In this document: piece by piece, positions 1 to 9,339 of the stretch
How the letters are laid out: each line of letters starts with the position of its first letter
Position numbering within the stretch: the first letter of the stretch is position 1
Source of the DNA: Anaeromassilibacillus sp001305115
GTDB taxonomy: Bacteria; Bacillota; Clostridia; Oscillospirales; Acutalibacteraceae
Direction: 5' to 3'
NCBI GenBank assembly: GCA_042854365.1
Contig: AP031437.1
Span: 1-64,000, forward strand
DNA length: 64,000 bases
Program-made: the position numbers and the translations under genes
The notes under the pieces: model-generated
Database searches by the model: none
Seen by the model: only the letters and a program-made list of their open reading frames with translations
Told to the model about the DNA's origin: nothing

Positions 1-100
1 AACTGGTAAAAAATGTATATGCCGGTTCCAATTTTGCCAGCTTTGTTTGTAATGTCGAGAAGGAGCAGCAAGGAAGATTTTAAAACACGGAGGTTCAACC

Positions 101-1420
101 ATGGAATCTTTTACCGAAGCCTGGAGTTTTATTTGCGATTACTGTAAAAAGCATATCACAGAGGTGGCCTATACCACTTGGATCAGCCGGATCGAACCGG
201 TCAGCTTGGACTTTGCGAAGGGAATTGCACTGTTGAAGGCCCCCAATGAATTCCATCGGCAGACGCTGAACCGGTGTTACATGGATCTTCTCAACGACGC
301 CGTTGCAGAGATCTTCGGGCCGGGAATTCAGGTGCAAATATGTGTTCCAGAGGATATGCCATCCTCAGAAAAGGAGGAGGAAGAGGACACCTCTTCTCAA
401 AACGACGACTACGAGTTCACCTTTGACACATTCATCGTAGGCCCGTCAAACAAATTTGCACATGCGGCATCCATGGCGGTCGCCACTAAACCGGCAACGC
501 TATACAACCCGCTGTTCATCTATGGAAATTCCGGACTCGGAAAGACACACCTGCTCTATGCCATCTGCAACGAGATTTCCCGGACCCATCCGGAAATGAA
601 CATTGTCTACATCAAAGGGGACGAATTTACAAACGAGTTAATCGAAGCCATCCGTCACGGCACAACCGCAGAATTCCACCAGCGATACCGGAAAGCAGAC
701 GTATTTCTGGTCGACGATATTCAGTTTATCGCAGGCAAAGAATCCACGCAGGAGGAATTCTTCCACACGTTTAATACCTTATATGAAGCCAAAAAGCAAA
801 TTGTCCTGACGTCGGACCGGCCGCCAAAGGACATCGCCACCCTGGAAGAACGCCTGCTCACCCGGTTTGAATGGGGCCTGACAGCCGACATTCAGCCGCC
901 GGATTTTGAAACACGCATCGCCATCATCAAGCGTAAGGCGGAGTTGCTCGGCATCAACCTGCCGAACAATGTGATTGAGTACATCGCCAACCGGCTGAAA
1001 AACAACATTCGCCAGTTGGAAGGCACGGTCAAAAAGATGAAGGCGTACTATCTTCTGAACGGCGACTCCTTAACATTGACGACCGCACAGATGGCTGTGA
1101 GCGACATCATCAACAACGAGCAGCCGGTCCCTGTGACCGTAGAGAAAATCATCGAGGAAGTCGCACGTACGTACGGCGCCAGTCCGGAAGACATCCGTTC
1201 GAGCAAGCGCTCTGCCAATATTTCCAACGCGCGCCAAGTGGCCATGTACATTGTCCGCGAGATCACACAAATGCCCATGACCTCTATCGGCGAAGAATTC
1301 GGAGGGCGCGACCATTCGACGGTGGTCTATGCGATTCAGCAGGTAGAAAAAGGGATGGCGCGCGACCCCAAGACAAAAGGGACCGTCGAGGATATTATCA
1401 AAAACATCCGCGATCGTTAA
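101..1420 (+). CDS. dnaA: Chromosomal replication initiator DnaA
   Basis: DnaA binds DnaA boxes at oriC, melts the origin and recruits the helicase. The 439-residue protein has all four domains: N-terminal domain I (about 1-80), an acidic linker (about 85-105), the AAA+ ATPase (Walker A GNSGLGKTH at 142-150, Walker B VFLVDDIQFI at 201-210) and the C-terminal DNA-binding domain with the signature GGRDHSTV. Length is normal for the family. The ATG at 101 has a clear GGAGG about 6 bases upstream. It heads the conserved dnaA-dnaN-yaaA-recF-remB-gyrB order of Firmicutes origin regions. Nothing looks unusual. Confidence 0.98.
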   Translation: MESFTEAWSFICDYCKKHITEVAYTTWISRIEPVSLDFAKGIALLKAPNEFHRQTLNRCYMDLLNDAVAEIFGPGIQVQICVPEDMPSSEKEEEEDTSSQNDDYEFTFDTFIVGPSNKFAHAASMAVATKPATLYNPLFIYGNSGLGKTHLLYAICNEISRTHPEMNIVYIKGDEFTNELIEAIRHGTTAEFHQRYRKADVFLVDDIQFIAGKESTQEEFFHTFNTLYEAKKQIVLTSDRPPKDIATLEERLLTRFEWGLTADIQPPDFETRIAIIKRKAELLGINLPNNVIEYIANRLKNNIRQLEGTVKKMKAYYLLNGDSLTLTTAQMAVSDIINNEQPVPVTVEKIIEEVARTYGASPEDIRSSKRSANISNARQVAMYIVREITQMPMTSIGEEFGGRDHSTVVYAIQQVEKGMARDPKTKGTVEDIIKNIRDR

Positions 1421-1901
1421 AAGGGCTTTTTTCAGCCGTGCTTGTCTTTTCGCCGTTTCCGCCAACCGGCAATTTTCCTGGACAAATGGGGGTATTTTTC
1501 GCCCCCGTGCGCCTTTGATAATACAAATAGTATAGAAAATTTTAAGCCGTTTCTAAAAAAGATACCTATGAAACGGACGGCTTTTTGTACCTCTAAAACT
1601 TTTAACGTGTTTTCAACTTTCCCCACAGAGTTTTCAACACTTTGTTGATTCTGCGGTTAATAATACAACCTTCCACAATGCATAAACATACAAAAAATGA
1701 AAATTCATGGTTATTTTTCCGCACCGCCGCTGGATTTGCGGAAATTTTCCACATTTCCCCGGCCCCTACTGCTGGTACTAAATCAAAAGCATACCAATGC
1801 AATGCTTATATAAAGAGAAAACCGGAAGTTGCAGTGGAAACACAGCAAACAAGGTGGAAAACATCGAGCCACTTTGGCCCGAATCGATAAAGGGTGATAC
1901 G
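1421..1901. other. Candidate oriC: dnaA-dnaN intergenic region
   Basis: A 481-bp AT-rich spacer between dnaA and dnaN, the usual origin position in Firmicutes. I see only degenerate DnaA-box-like 9-mers: TTTTCCACA at 1745-1753, TTTTCAACA at 1631-1639 and a TTTCCCCACA-like run at 1618-1627. No perfect TTATCCACA is present. A transcription terminator for dnaA lies inside it. The origin assignment rests mostly on synteny; strand-skew analysis of the genome would settle it. Confidence 0.6.
1544..1586 (+). terminator. Rho-independent terminator after dnaA
   Basis: The arm AAGCCGTTTC (1544-1553) pairs imperfectly with GAAACGGACGGCTT (1570-1583), two bases bulged, followed by a short T run. It is placed to stop dnaA transcripts before dnaN. 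Confidence 0.6.
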
Positions 1902-3011
1902 ATGAAAATAACTTGCAGCAAACAACAGTTGACCGAAGCTGTCTCAAACGTACAGCGCGCGGTTTCCACAAAGTCCTCGATTCCAGCGCTCGAAGGTATT
2001 CTTTTAAAAGCTAATGAGCAGGGAGTCACCCTGTGTGGCTACGATTTGGAATTAGGGATGACAACAACCATTGAGGCAAAAGTGGATGAACCGGGAAGCT
2101 TGGTTTTAAGCGCACGTTTGTTTGGCGATATTGTGCGCCGCCTTCCCGCCGATCAGGTGTGTATTTCTTCAGACGAAAAGAATATCACCGCAATTACCTG
2201 TGGCCCCAGCGAATTTTCGATCGTAGGGATACCTGCGGAGGAATATCCGGAGATCCCTTCGATTACAGGGGAAACAACGATTGAACTTCCACACAGCCTG
2301 TTGAAGAGTATGATCCGCCAAACCATCTTTGCCGTTGCAGACACAGATGCCAAGCCCATTCATACGGGAACGTTGTTCGAATTGGGAAGTGGGACGCTTC
2401 GATTGGTCTCCGTGGACGGTTATCGGCTGGCAATCCGCGAGGAACCGGTACAAAGTGCGGAAGAAACGAACTTTGTTGTCCCTGGTAAGACGCTCAGCGA
2501 AGTGACGAAGTTGCTCAGCGACAGTGAAGAGGACACCCTCTCCCTATTGGTTGGACGGAGACATATTCTGTTTAAAATTGGAAAGTACACGGTGATCTCA
2601 CGGCTTTTGGAAGGAGAATTCTTAGATTATAAAGCAGCGATCCCGTCGGCAAGCAGCACAGAAGTGTTTGTCAATACACGCTGTTTTATTGAAAGCGTAG
2701 AGCGTGTTTCACTGTTGATTACCGACCGTTTGAAGAGCCCCGTCCGTTGTGTATTTGAAGACAACGAGATCAAGCTGTCTTGTTCCACCTCCATGGGGCG
2801 CGCAAACGATCAATTTGAGGCACAGATGACCGGAAACACGGTAGAGATTGGATTTAATAACCGGTACTTGCTGGACGCCCTGCGCAACGCGGAGGGAGAC
2901 GAAGTAAAGGTGCAGTTAAATGGCCCCTTAAGTCCAATGAAGGTTCTTCCGAGGGAAGGGAACGCCTTTTTATTCCTAGTGTTGCCAGTCCGCTTAAAAA
3001 GTGAAAACTGA
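1902..3011 (+). CDS. dnaN: DNA polymerase III beta sliding clamp
   Basis: This is the beta clamp, a ring dimer that tethers DNA polymerase III to DNA. I place the start at the ATG at 1902 (MKITCSKQQLTEAVSNVQRA), giving 369 residues, the normal length. The frame stays open 35 codons further upstream, but that stretch is intergenic and resembles no clamp. The C-terminal LPVRL-type motif (VLPVRLKSEN) forms part of the peptide-binding pocket in the family. The upstream ribosome site (AGGGTG) is weak. It follows dnaA after the oriC-like spacer and precedes the S4 and recF genes. Confidence 0.96.
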   Translation: MKITCSKQQLTEAVSNVQRAVSTKSSIPALEGILLKANEQGVTLCGYDLELGMTTTIEAKVDEPGSLVLSARLFGDIVRRLPADQVCISSDEKNITAITCGPSEFSIVGIPAEEYPEIPSITGETTIELPHSLLKSMIRQTIFAVADTDAKPIHTGTLFELGSGTLRLVSVDGYRLAIREEPVQSAEETNFVVPGKTLSEVTKLLSDSEEDTLSLLVGRRHILFKIGKYTVISRLLEGEFLDYKAAIPSASSTEVFVNTRCFIESVERVSLLITDRLKSPVRCVFEDNEIKLSCSTSMGRANDQFEAQMTGNTVEIGFNNRYLLDALRNAEGDEVKVQLNGPLSPMKVLPREGNAFLFLVLPVRLKSEN

Positions 3012-3103
3012 CCGGTATCCCCGCAGCGGATTCCCCAAAAACGTCGGTAACAGGGAAGAATCCGCTGCCGGAGGACCCTATTTTGAAGAAAAGAGACCGA
3101 TTT

Positions 3104-3343
3104 ATGAAGAAAGAACGTATCTCAATCGATACAGAGTTTATCCGTTTGGATGCTCTACTCAAATGTGGTGGCGCGGTGGATACCGGCGGCCAGGCAAAAT
3201 TTGAGATTCAAGCCGGAAAAGTGCAGGTAAACGGTGAAACATGCACCATGCGCGGCAAAAAAATGCGGCCTGGCGACCAGGCGGTATACAACAACGTATG
3301 TTACGAGGTGTGTGGCCCTGAAGATCATTCATCTGGCATTTGA
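3104..3343 (+). CDS. yaaA: S4-domain RNA-binding protein, YaaA/YlmH-type
   Basis: A 79-residue protein made almost entirely of an S4 RNA-binding fold (DALLKCGGAVDTGGQAK ... VQVNGE ... GDQA). Homologues lie between dnaN and recF in Bacillus and Clostridia and are thought to bind structured RNA such as rRNA. I choose the ATG at 3104, with AAAGAGA about 7 bases upstream, over the in-frame TTG at 3083. Its last 32 bases overlap the start of recF, suggesting translational coupling. Confidence 0.9.
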   Translation: MKKERISIDTEFIRLDALLKCGGAVDTGGQAKFEIQAGKVQVNGETCTMRGKKMRPGDQAVYNNVCYEVCGPEDHSSGI

Positions 3344-4418
3344 ACATTACCGAAACCTCTGTGCGGGGAGCTTGTCCCCCTGTCCAGGGATGAATGTCAT
3401 CTATGGCAGGAATGCGCAGGGGAAGACCAATCTTTTGGAGGCCATGTGGCTATTTACCGGAGGGCGTTCCTTTCGAGGCGCGCGCGACGGGGAGTTGGTG
3501 GCCTTTGGACAGGACAAGGCCACATTGAACCTGCAATTTTATAGCGAGGAGCGCGAACAGGAGGCGGAACTCACCATTCAGAATGGCCGGCGCAGTGCGG
3601 CGCTCAACGGCGTGCCGAAGCGTTCTCCGGCAGAATTGGTCGGTAAGTTTCGCGCAGTGCTGTTTTCGCCGGAGCATCTCTCCTTAATCAAAAGCGGTCC
3701 GGCATTGCGGCGCAATTTTATGGATGCGGCCCTGTGCCAGGTGAAGCCGGCTTATGCGCCGTTATTGTCGCGTTACAATCATACCTTGGTTCAGCGCAAT
3801 GCGCTTTTGAAGGATATTCCGCGCCATGCAGAGCTGCTGGATACCTTGGAGATTTGGGATGACCGCCTGGCACGGTATGGAGACGCGATTGCAAAGGAAC
3901 GGGCGTCTTACATAGAGAAACTGGAAGGTCCTGCGCGAGAACTCTATGCGGGGATTTCCGAAAATAAGGAATGTTTTGGAATACAGTATCAAAAAAGCGC
4001 CGAAAATCTAAGAGAGGCATTGGCAGTTACGCGCCGCGATGATCTCCAAAGCGGGCATACCACCGTTGGTCCGCACCGCGACGATTTGGAAGTAACCGTG
4101 GACGGCGTGTCTGCAAGGGCTTTTGGTTCTCAGGGGCAGCAGCGGTCCTTGGTCTTGGCGCTCAAACTGGCCGAAGCAGACGTCCTGGAACGGGAAAGCG
4201 GCGAAACGCCGGTGATCCTGTTGGACGATGTGATGAGTGAGCTGGACACCGGACGGCAGAACTACCTGCTCAACCGGTTGGACGGCCGGCAGGTATTTTT
4301 GACATGTTGCGAACCGGACGCAGTGAAGCGTTTGGAGGATGGAGCGCTGTTTGAAGTACGGAGAGGAGAGCTTTATGTACCTACATTTGGGGCAGGATAC
4401 CGTGATCAAAATGGATGA
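3312..4418 (+). CDS. recF: DNA replication and repair protein RecF
   Basis: RecF is an SMC-like ATPase that helps load RecA at single-strand gaps. Walker A is GRNAQGKTN, the ABC signature region is GSQGQQRSL, and Walker B is VILLDDVMSELD, all in normal order. From the GTG at 3312 the protein has 368 residues, as expected. The start is uncertain: GTG 3312 lies only one base after GAGGTG, whereas CTG 3318 (Leu-Lys-Ile, matching the usual Met-Lys-Ile beginning) has that Shine-Dalgarno at 7 bases. It overlaps yaaA by 32 bases and remB by 44 bases. Confidence 0.95.
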   Translation: MALKIIHLAFEHYRNLCAGSLSPCPGMNVIYGRNAQGKTNLLEAMWLFTGGRSFRGARDGELVAFGQDKATLNLQFYSEEREQEAELTIQNGRRSAALNGVPKRSPAELVGKFRAVLFSPEHLSLIKSGPALRRNFMDAALCQVKPAYAPLLSRYNHTLVQRNALLKDIPRHAELLDTLEIWDDRLARYGDAIAKERASYIEKLEGPARELYAGISENKECFGIQYQKSAENLREALAVTRRDDLQSGHTTVGPHRDDLEVTVDGVSARAFGSQGQQRSLVLALKLAEADVLERESGETPVILLDDVMSELDTGRQNYLLNRLDGRQVFLTCCEPDAVKRLEDGALFEVRRGELYVPTFGAGYRDQNG

Positions 4419-4647
4419 AATCGTCGGTATCTTCAATATGGAAACCTCCACCATTTCAAAAATTACGAGAAACTATCTGGCACAGGCGGAAAAGTCCGGA
4501 AAAGTTGTCAATGTCAGTATGGAACTGCCGAAATCGTTTGTGCTTTGCCGTGATGAAAAGAACCGTGAAACGGTCTATATCTCTCAGATTTCCTCTGCGA
4601 CGCTTTTAAAGCGCACAGGGTATATCGACGAAATTTCCAATGTTTAA
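4375..4647 (+). CDS. remB: Extracellular-matrix regulatory protein RemB-like (DUF370)
   Basis: A 90-residue protein with the DUF370 pattern (MYLHLGQDTVIKMDEIVGIF, later RETVYISQISS). In B. subtilis RemB (YaaB) sits between recF and gyrB; its paralogue RemA is a DNA-binding activator of biofilm matrix genes. The ATG at 4375 has GAGAGGAG at the right distance and overlaps the recF 3' end by 44 bases, so it is probably translated with recF. The function here is by homology and synteny. Confidence 0.85.
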   Translation: MYLHLGQDTVIKMDEIVGIFNMETSTISKITRNYLAQAEKSGKVVNVSMELPKSFVLCRDEKNRETVYISQISSATLLKRTGYIDEISNV

Positions 4648-4668
4648 ATCAACGAAAAGGGGAAAATC

Positions 4669-5166
4669 ATGCGACGAATGCTTCCAAAATGCCCGCATTG
4701 TGGGAAAACAGTCAACTGGTTCCGCGCATGGGCACTCAAAACACAGGGGGAATACCGCTGCGGAAAATGCGGCTCCTGTTCCAATGTGTCGTTGGATAAG
4801 CGTATCTACCCTCTTGCGGTAGTAGCGGCAGTGGCTGGCGCGATCTTTTTCGTATTATTTGTGGCGCTGGTACAGGAATTCAGCTTTACTGCGCTGGTCT
4901 TGATCGCTGTGCCGTTTCTCATTTTCTTTTTCATCAGCCCATTTTTTGTGCGTCTGCGTCCCATTCAGCAGGCAAAGGACCCGCCAAGCGTGCCGCAATC
5001 CATCCGCCGCAGGCCAGTTCAAAGGCCGGTTCACGACACCCAGCGCGTGGATATTCCGCGTGAAATGCCGCGGCGAGGCCAGCCGGCGTCCGGAGCAGCC
5101 AGGGGCGCGCCCCAGAGGAATCCGGCTGAGGGGGGCGATCACCCGCGAATTCCAAAGCGGTTGTGA
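4669..5166 (+). CDS. Zinc-ribbon membrane protein of unknown function
   Basis: A 165-residue protein with an N-terminal zinc ribbon (CPHCG near residue 8, CGKCGSC near residue 31), two hydrophobic segments at about 47-70 and 74-94, and a long basic, proline- and arginine-rich tail predicted cytoplasmic. It lies 21 bases after remB with AAGGGG upstream of the ATG, so probably in the same transcript. I do not recognise a specific function. The disordered basic tail could bind nucleic acid or acidic lipid (inference). Confidence 0.75.
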   Translation: MRRMLPKCPHCGKTVNWFRAWALKTQGEYRCGKCGSCSNVSLDKRIYPLAVVAAVAGAIFFVLFVALVQEFSFTALVLIAVPFLIFFFISPFFVRLRPIQQAKDPPSVPQSIRRRPVQRPVHDTQRVDIPREMPRRGQPASGAARGAPQRNPAEGGDHPRIPKRL

Positions 5167-5382
5167 TGGATATCAAGGAGGCCGGCCGAGAAGCTGGCTT
5201 CGGATTGTCTGAAACGATCTTATGCATCCTGTTCGAAGAAAGGGCGGCCAGATTTTTGGGATTGGCAGACGGGACTTCCGTTTTTTAATTTTCAGTTGGT
5301 TTTGATTCTGCCGTACGGTTGCCGCCGGAGGTGTGAAGCGTTTTCGCACCTGCTATGTGTCTTATTGGGGGAATAGTGTAAA

Positions 5383-7323
5383 ATGGATATAAACGAAGTC
5401 ATGCAAGCGAATCAGACATACGATGAAAACCAGATACAGGTTCTGGAAGGGTTGGAGGCTGTTCGGAAGCGTCCGGGGATGTACATCGGTTCCACCGGCC
5501 CGCGCGGTTTGCATCATCTGGTGTATGAGATCGTGGACAATGCGATCGATGAGGCGCTCGCCGGTTACTGCAACAAGATCGATGTGGTGATTCTGCCCGG
5601 CGATGTCATTCGCGTCACAGATAATGGACGCGGTATTCCAGTGGGGATTCAGCATAAGACGGGTTTACCGGCGGTTACGGTGGTGTTTACGATCCTGCAT
5701 GCCGGCGGCAAATTCGGCGGCGGCGGCTACAAGGTCGCCGGCGGCCTGCACGGCGTCGGTGCATCCGTCGTCAATGCGCTGTCCGTCTGGCTGGAGGTGG
5801 AGGTCTACCACGAGGGGAAGATCTACCATCAGCGGTTTGAATATGGAAAGGCCACAGGGGATTTGGAGGTCATCGGCGATTGTCCGATCGATCAGACCGG
5901 CACCACAGTCACATTTAAGCCGGATGCAGAAATCTTTAAGGACACGACGGTTTACGACTATGAAACCCTGCAAAAACGCTTGCGCGAACAGGCGTTTCTA
6001 AATGCGGGTGTGCATATCGAACTGCGTGATGAGCGCGATCCGGAACACCGTCTGCAGGATAACTACTGTTATCAAGGCGGTATTTCCAGTTTTGTGGAGT
6101 TCATCAACAAGGAAAAAGAGCCGATTCATGAGGACATCGTTCACTTTTCCTGCACCGCGCCGGACAACAACTCCACGGCGGAAGTCGCCATGCAATACAA
6201 CGATTCCTATAACGAGTTGATCCTGAGTTTTGCCAACAACATCCATACGACGGATGGCGGCACCCATGAGGATGGATTCAAGCGGGCTCTGACCCGTGTG
6301 ATGAATGAATATGCCCGCAAGTACAATATCCTAAAGGACAATGATAAGAATTTGTCTGGCGAAGATGTGCGCGAGGGCTTGACTGCGATTATCAGCATCA
6401 AGGTCAAGGACGCCCAATTTGAAGGCCAGACCAAAGCGCGCCTGGGAAATACCGAAGTGGGTACGCTGGTCAGCCAATTGGTGGCGGATAAATTGGCGAC
6501 CTATTTGGAGGAGAATCCTGCCACCGCCCGCACGATCTTTGACAAAGCGCTGTCCGCTTCCCGTGCGCGTGAGGCCGCGCGCAAGGCGCGTGAATTGGTG
6601 CGCCGTAAATCGGAATTGGAGACCGCCTCTCTGCCGGGCAAGCTGGCTGATTGCCAGAGCCGTAACCCCGATGAGACGGAAATCTACATCGTCGAGGGTG
6701 ATTCCGCAGGGGGCTCCGCCAAGGGCGGGCGCGACCGGAAATACCAGGCGATTCTTCCCCTATGGGGCAAAATGCTGAACGTTGAAAAGGCTCGTCTGGA
6801 TAAGGTGTACGGAAATGAAAAGCTGATGCCGGTTGTCACAGCATTGGGCTGTGGGATTGGCGAGGAATTCGACCTCACCAAACTGCGCTATGGTAAAATT
6901 ATCATTATGGCGGATGCCGACGTCGACGGCTCCCACATCCGTACGCTTCTGTTGACCTTCTTTTTCCGCTTTATGAAACCTCTTGTGGAGGAAGGGCACA
7001 TCTATCTGGCACAGCCTCCCCTGTTCCGCGTCAGTAAGGGAAAGAACCACTACTACGCGTTCTCCGACAAGGAGCGGGACAAATTGATGGCAGAGTTGGC
7101 GAGCGGCTACGAGATTCAGCGGTATAAGGGCCTCGGTGAAATGGACTCCGAGCAGCTTTGGGAGACGACTATGAATCCGGAGACCCGCACAATGTTGCGG
7201 GTTGAGGTCGAGGACGCCGCGGCAGCGGATGAAGCGTTTACCATTTTGATGGGCGATAAGGTGGAGCCGCGCCGTGCGTTCATTGAAAAGAATGCAAAAT
7301 ATGTGCAGAATCTGGACATCTGA
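5383..7323 (+). CDS. gyrB: DNA gyrase subunit B
   Basis: The ATPase subunit of gyrase, which introduces negative supercoils. The GHKL ATP site is intact (EIVDNAIDEALAG, DNGRGIPVG, GLHGVGASVVNAL), followed by the transducer and the TOPRIM region (EGDSAGGSAKGGRDR, DADVDGSHI). At 646 residues it is normal for Firmicutes. The ATG at 5383 has GGGGGA about 9 bases upstream. A 216-bp gap separates it from the previous gene, so it may have its own promoter. gyrA follows 3.3 kb later rather than next door; the intervening genes encode small membrane proteins. Confidence 0.97.
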   Translation: MDINEVMQANQTYDENQIQVLEGLEAVRKRPGMYIGSTGPRGLHHLVYEIVDNAIDEALAGYCNKIDVVILPGDVIRVTDNGRGIPVGIQHKTGLPAVTVVFTILHAGGKFGGGGYKVAGGLHGVGASVVNALSVWLEVEVYHEGKIYHQRFEYGKATGDLEVIGDCPIDQTGTTVTFKPDAEIFKDTTVYDYETLQKRLREQAFLNAGVHIELRDERDPEHRLQDNYCYQGGISSFVEFINKEKEPIHEDIVHFSCTAPDNNSTAEVAMQYNDSYNELILSFANNIHTTDGGTHEDGFKRALTRVMNEYARKYNILKDNDKNLSGEDVREGLTAIISIKVKDAQFEGQTKARLGNTEVGTLVSQLVADKLATYLEENPATARTIFDKALSASRAREAARKARELVRRKSELETASLPGKLADCQSRNPDETEIYIVEGDSAGGSAKGGRDRKYQAILPLWGKMLNVEKARLDKVYGNEKLMPVVTALGCGIGEEFDLTKLRYGKIIIMADADVDGSHIRTLLLTFFFRFMKPLVEEGHIYLAQPPLFRVSKGKNHYYAFSDKERDKLMAELASGYEIQRYKGLGEMDSEQLWETTMNPETRTMLRVEVEDAAAADEAFTILMGDKVEPRRAFIEKNAKYVQNLDI

Positions 7324-7437
7324 TTGGCGGCCGCGCTTTGCCGGCCGGTGATATTGCAAACCAAAGGCCCCTGCCGGTTTTGGCAGGGAATCCGCAGAGC
7401 GACGCAAAGCGTCCAAACATATAAAGGAGAAACCTAC

Positions 7438-8112
7438 ATGAAAGATTACACAAGAGAAAACGAAGAGAACGCCCAGCCTCCGGAACCGCAGGGGGACGAG
7501 ACCCCCGAACAGGAGCTTTTGGAGGAAGAAGAACAGGAGGAGCCTGTCCAGTGGGATGGCAGTGAAGCGGAGATCGTGGCAGAGGGGGCCGATGAGGATT
7601 ACAAGGATACCATCACCGGCGTCAAGCTCTCCTATGTTCTGACGGAAGAGGAAATTCGCACCTGCATGCGTGCAACACAGTTTGATAAACGGCGTAAAAA
7701 ACGCATGCGGATTCAGCTGATTGTTTTTTCCGTCCTGTTTTTGGCTTTCCTGGTGCTTTTCTTTTTGAATCACAATGCAGACAATCTGTTTTTTGCGACC
7801 GTCTGCGCGGCGTTTATCTTCATTATGATCTTTTTGCCGGACATCCGTATCAAGCAGGATGCCAGACGGAATACGGATGGCAAGGAGATTTGTATGGAAG
7901 TTTATCCGCACAAGATCGAGATGGGGCGCGGGGAAAACCAGTGGGAGATTCCGCTGGATGGTTCCTGTCAAAGTGCGATCTATCAGCAGAATATCGTTGT
8001 CTATTTTAAGGGTGACGATATGGTGATCCTTCCCATGCGTTGCGTGGAGCCTTCGGTTTTGCCAGAGGTCCAGGCAGCCATTCTGGCGGGAACACATCCG
8101 CGGGAGGAATAG
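7438..8112 (+). CDS. YcxB-like membrane protein (first of three)
   Basis: A 224-residue protein: a very acidic N-terminal 80 residues rich in Glu/Asp, a basic anchor (KRRKKRMR), two adjacent transmembrane helices at about 98-116 and 120-140, and a C-terminal soluble domain resembling the YcxB-like fold (KIEMGRGENQWEIPL ... IVVYFKGDDMVILPMRC). The ATG at 7438 follows AAAGGAGA. It is 17 bases upstream of a second protein of the same design. The function of YcxB-like proteins is unknown to me. Confidence 0.7.
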   Translation: MKDYTRENEENAQPPEPQGDETPEQELLEEEEQEEPVQWDGSEAEIVAEGADEDYKDTITGVKLSYVLTEEEIRTCMRATQFDKRRKKRMRIQLIVFSVLFLAFLVLFFLNHNADNLFFATVCAAFIFIMIFLPDIRIKQDARRNTDGKEICMEVYPHKIEMGRGENQWEIPLDGSCQSAIYQQNIVVYFKGDDMVILPMRCVEPSVLPEVQAAILAGTHPREE

Positions 8113-8129
8113 CTGAAAGGAGGACGGCG

Positions 8130-8696
8130 ATGCCAACGTTTTATGAGGGAGACCCACTTGCTGTAGTGCGACAAACACTCACCGCGGAACAATATGCACA
8201 GGCGGCCGTGCTCGCGGAAAGCCACCGTTCGATTTGGAATCGCAGAGGTGTGCGTGCGGCGGCTGCGTTGACGGTGGCTGCGCTGGCGTTTTCTTGTATT
8301 CCGCTTTACCGGTATCAATATGCAACCGCTTGGATTCCTCTTGTGATCGGATGTTTGGCCGTCCTTTTGGCCGCCTGGTTTTTCTGGATACAGCCGGAAA
8401 ACCAGCGCAAACGCGCCAAAGCGGTCTTTGAACAGAACCGTTTTTGGCAGGAGCCGTGTCAAATTTCTCTTTATCGGGACAGCGTTTGTTGCGATACCCC
8501 TTATGAAAAAATCAGCGCTTATTGGAGCGATTATGATGCATGCCTGGAAAGCCCTGCATTTTGGGTGGTGATAGGCGGTTGGGACCGGCGGCTTTTGATC
8601 GTCGATAAACAACGGACTTCGCCGGAACAACGGGAAGCGGTATCGATTCATCTGCGCGAACAGTTTGCCAGCCGGTATTTGTGTATCAAATCGTAA
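8130..8696 (+). CDS. YcxB-like membrane protein (second of three)
   Basis: A 188-residue protein with two transmembrane helices (about 51-70 and 75-96) and a C-terminal YcxB-like domain (ISLYRDSVCCDTPYEKISAY ... WVVIGGWDRRLLIVDK). The ATG at 8130 has a strong GAAAGGAGG; the frame remains open upstream but overlaps the preceding gene. Same architecture as its neighbour, lacking the long acidic N-terminus. Its last codons run into a ~130-bp direct repeat that recurs at 9018-9146. Confidence 0.7.
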   Translation: MPTFYEGDPLAVVRQTLTAEQYAQAAVLAESHRSIWNRRGVRAAAALTVAALAFSCIPLYRYQYATAWIPLVIGCLAVLLAAWFFWIQPENQRKRAKAVFEQNRFWQEPCQISLYRDSVCCDTPYEKISAYWSDYDACLESPAFWVVIGGWDRRLLIVDKQRTSPEQREAVSIHLREQFASRYLCIKS

Positions 8697-9146
8697 ACGG
8701 GATGGGCTGCTGTCCAGAAAGACGAAGGTGTGCGGCGAAAAGAAAAAGTTCCCCACCGGACAAACGGAAAAGAATTCCTGCGGGTGTGTTGGAATCTGCC
8801 GGACATAAAACGGCCATCCAAAAGAACGGTGAGATCAGAACCTTTTTAGGGATCATCCGAGACCATCCTCTCTATTTTCTTAAAACAACGCCCGAAAAGG
8901 TGTATTGAGGTAGAAATAATACTGAGTGGGACGCGAATATCATTCTTTCCTAGGCAGGTTGTTAGCCGCCCCTACAGGTTTTCTTAAGACAACGCTCGAA
9001 ATGCGGGCAGATAGTTGTGCACCAGACCGTAAATAGAACGGGCTGCTGTCCAGGAGGGCGAAGGTGCGCGGCGAAAAGAAAAGGTTCGCACCCAGAAAAA
9101 CCGGAAGGGGTTTCTGCAAACGTATTGGAATCTGCTGGACATAAAA
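8681..9146. repeat. Pair of ~130-bp direct repeats flanking one dispersed ~100-bp repeat
   Basis: Copies at about 8681-8810 and 9018-9146 share blocks such as GGGCTGCTGTCCAG, GCGGCGAAAAGAAAA and GGAATCTGC, ending GGACATAAAA. The first copy begins within the last codons of the YcxB-like gene. Each has short internal complementarity (GGTGCG with CGCACC in the second copy). Between them, at about 8864-8996, sits a single diverged copy of the ~100-bp element that forms the tandem array at 21.2-22.0 kb. I see no supported gene between 8697 and 9339. Confidence 0.8.
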
Positions 9147-9339
9147 ACAGCTGCTAACGGTCACTCAATGCGGGCAGAGCGTTTTTGAAAACGATTTCCG
9201 CATGCTTTCTTTTGCATGGCATCCGGCTGCCAATACCGTCTAGGCAATCTTTTGCATAGTGGGCGTGTCCATACGGAGATAAAAAGCGGCAGTTCCTGCG
9301 ATCAAGCCAAAACGCATAGAAAGAAGCGGAGGGGACGCA

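Noticed and set aside
6760..8178. Minus-strand open frame of 472 codons opposite gyrB and YcxB-like genes
   Set aside because: Crosses two well-supported plus-strand genes; no motif seen.
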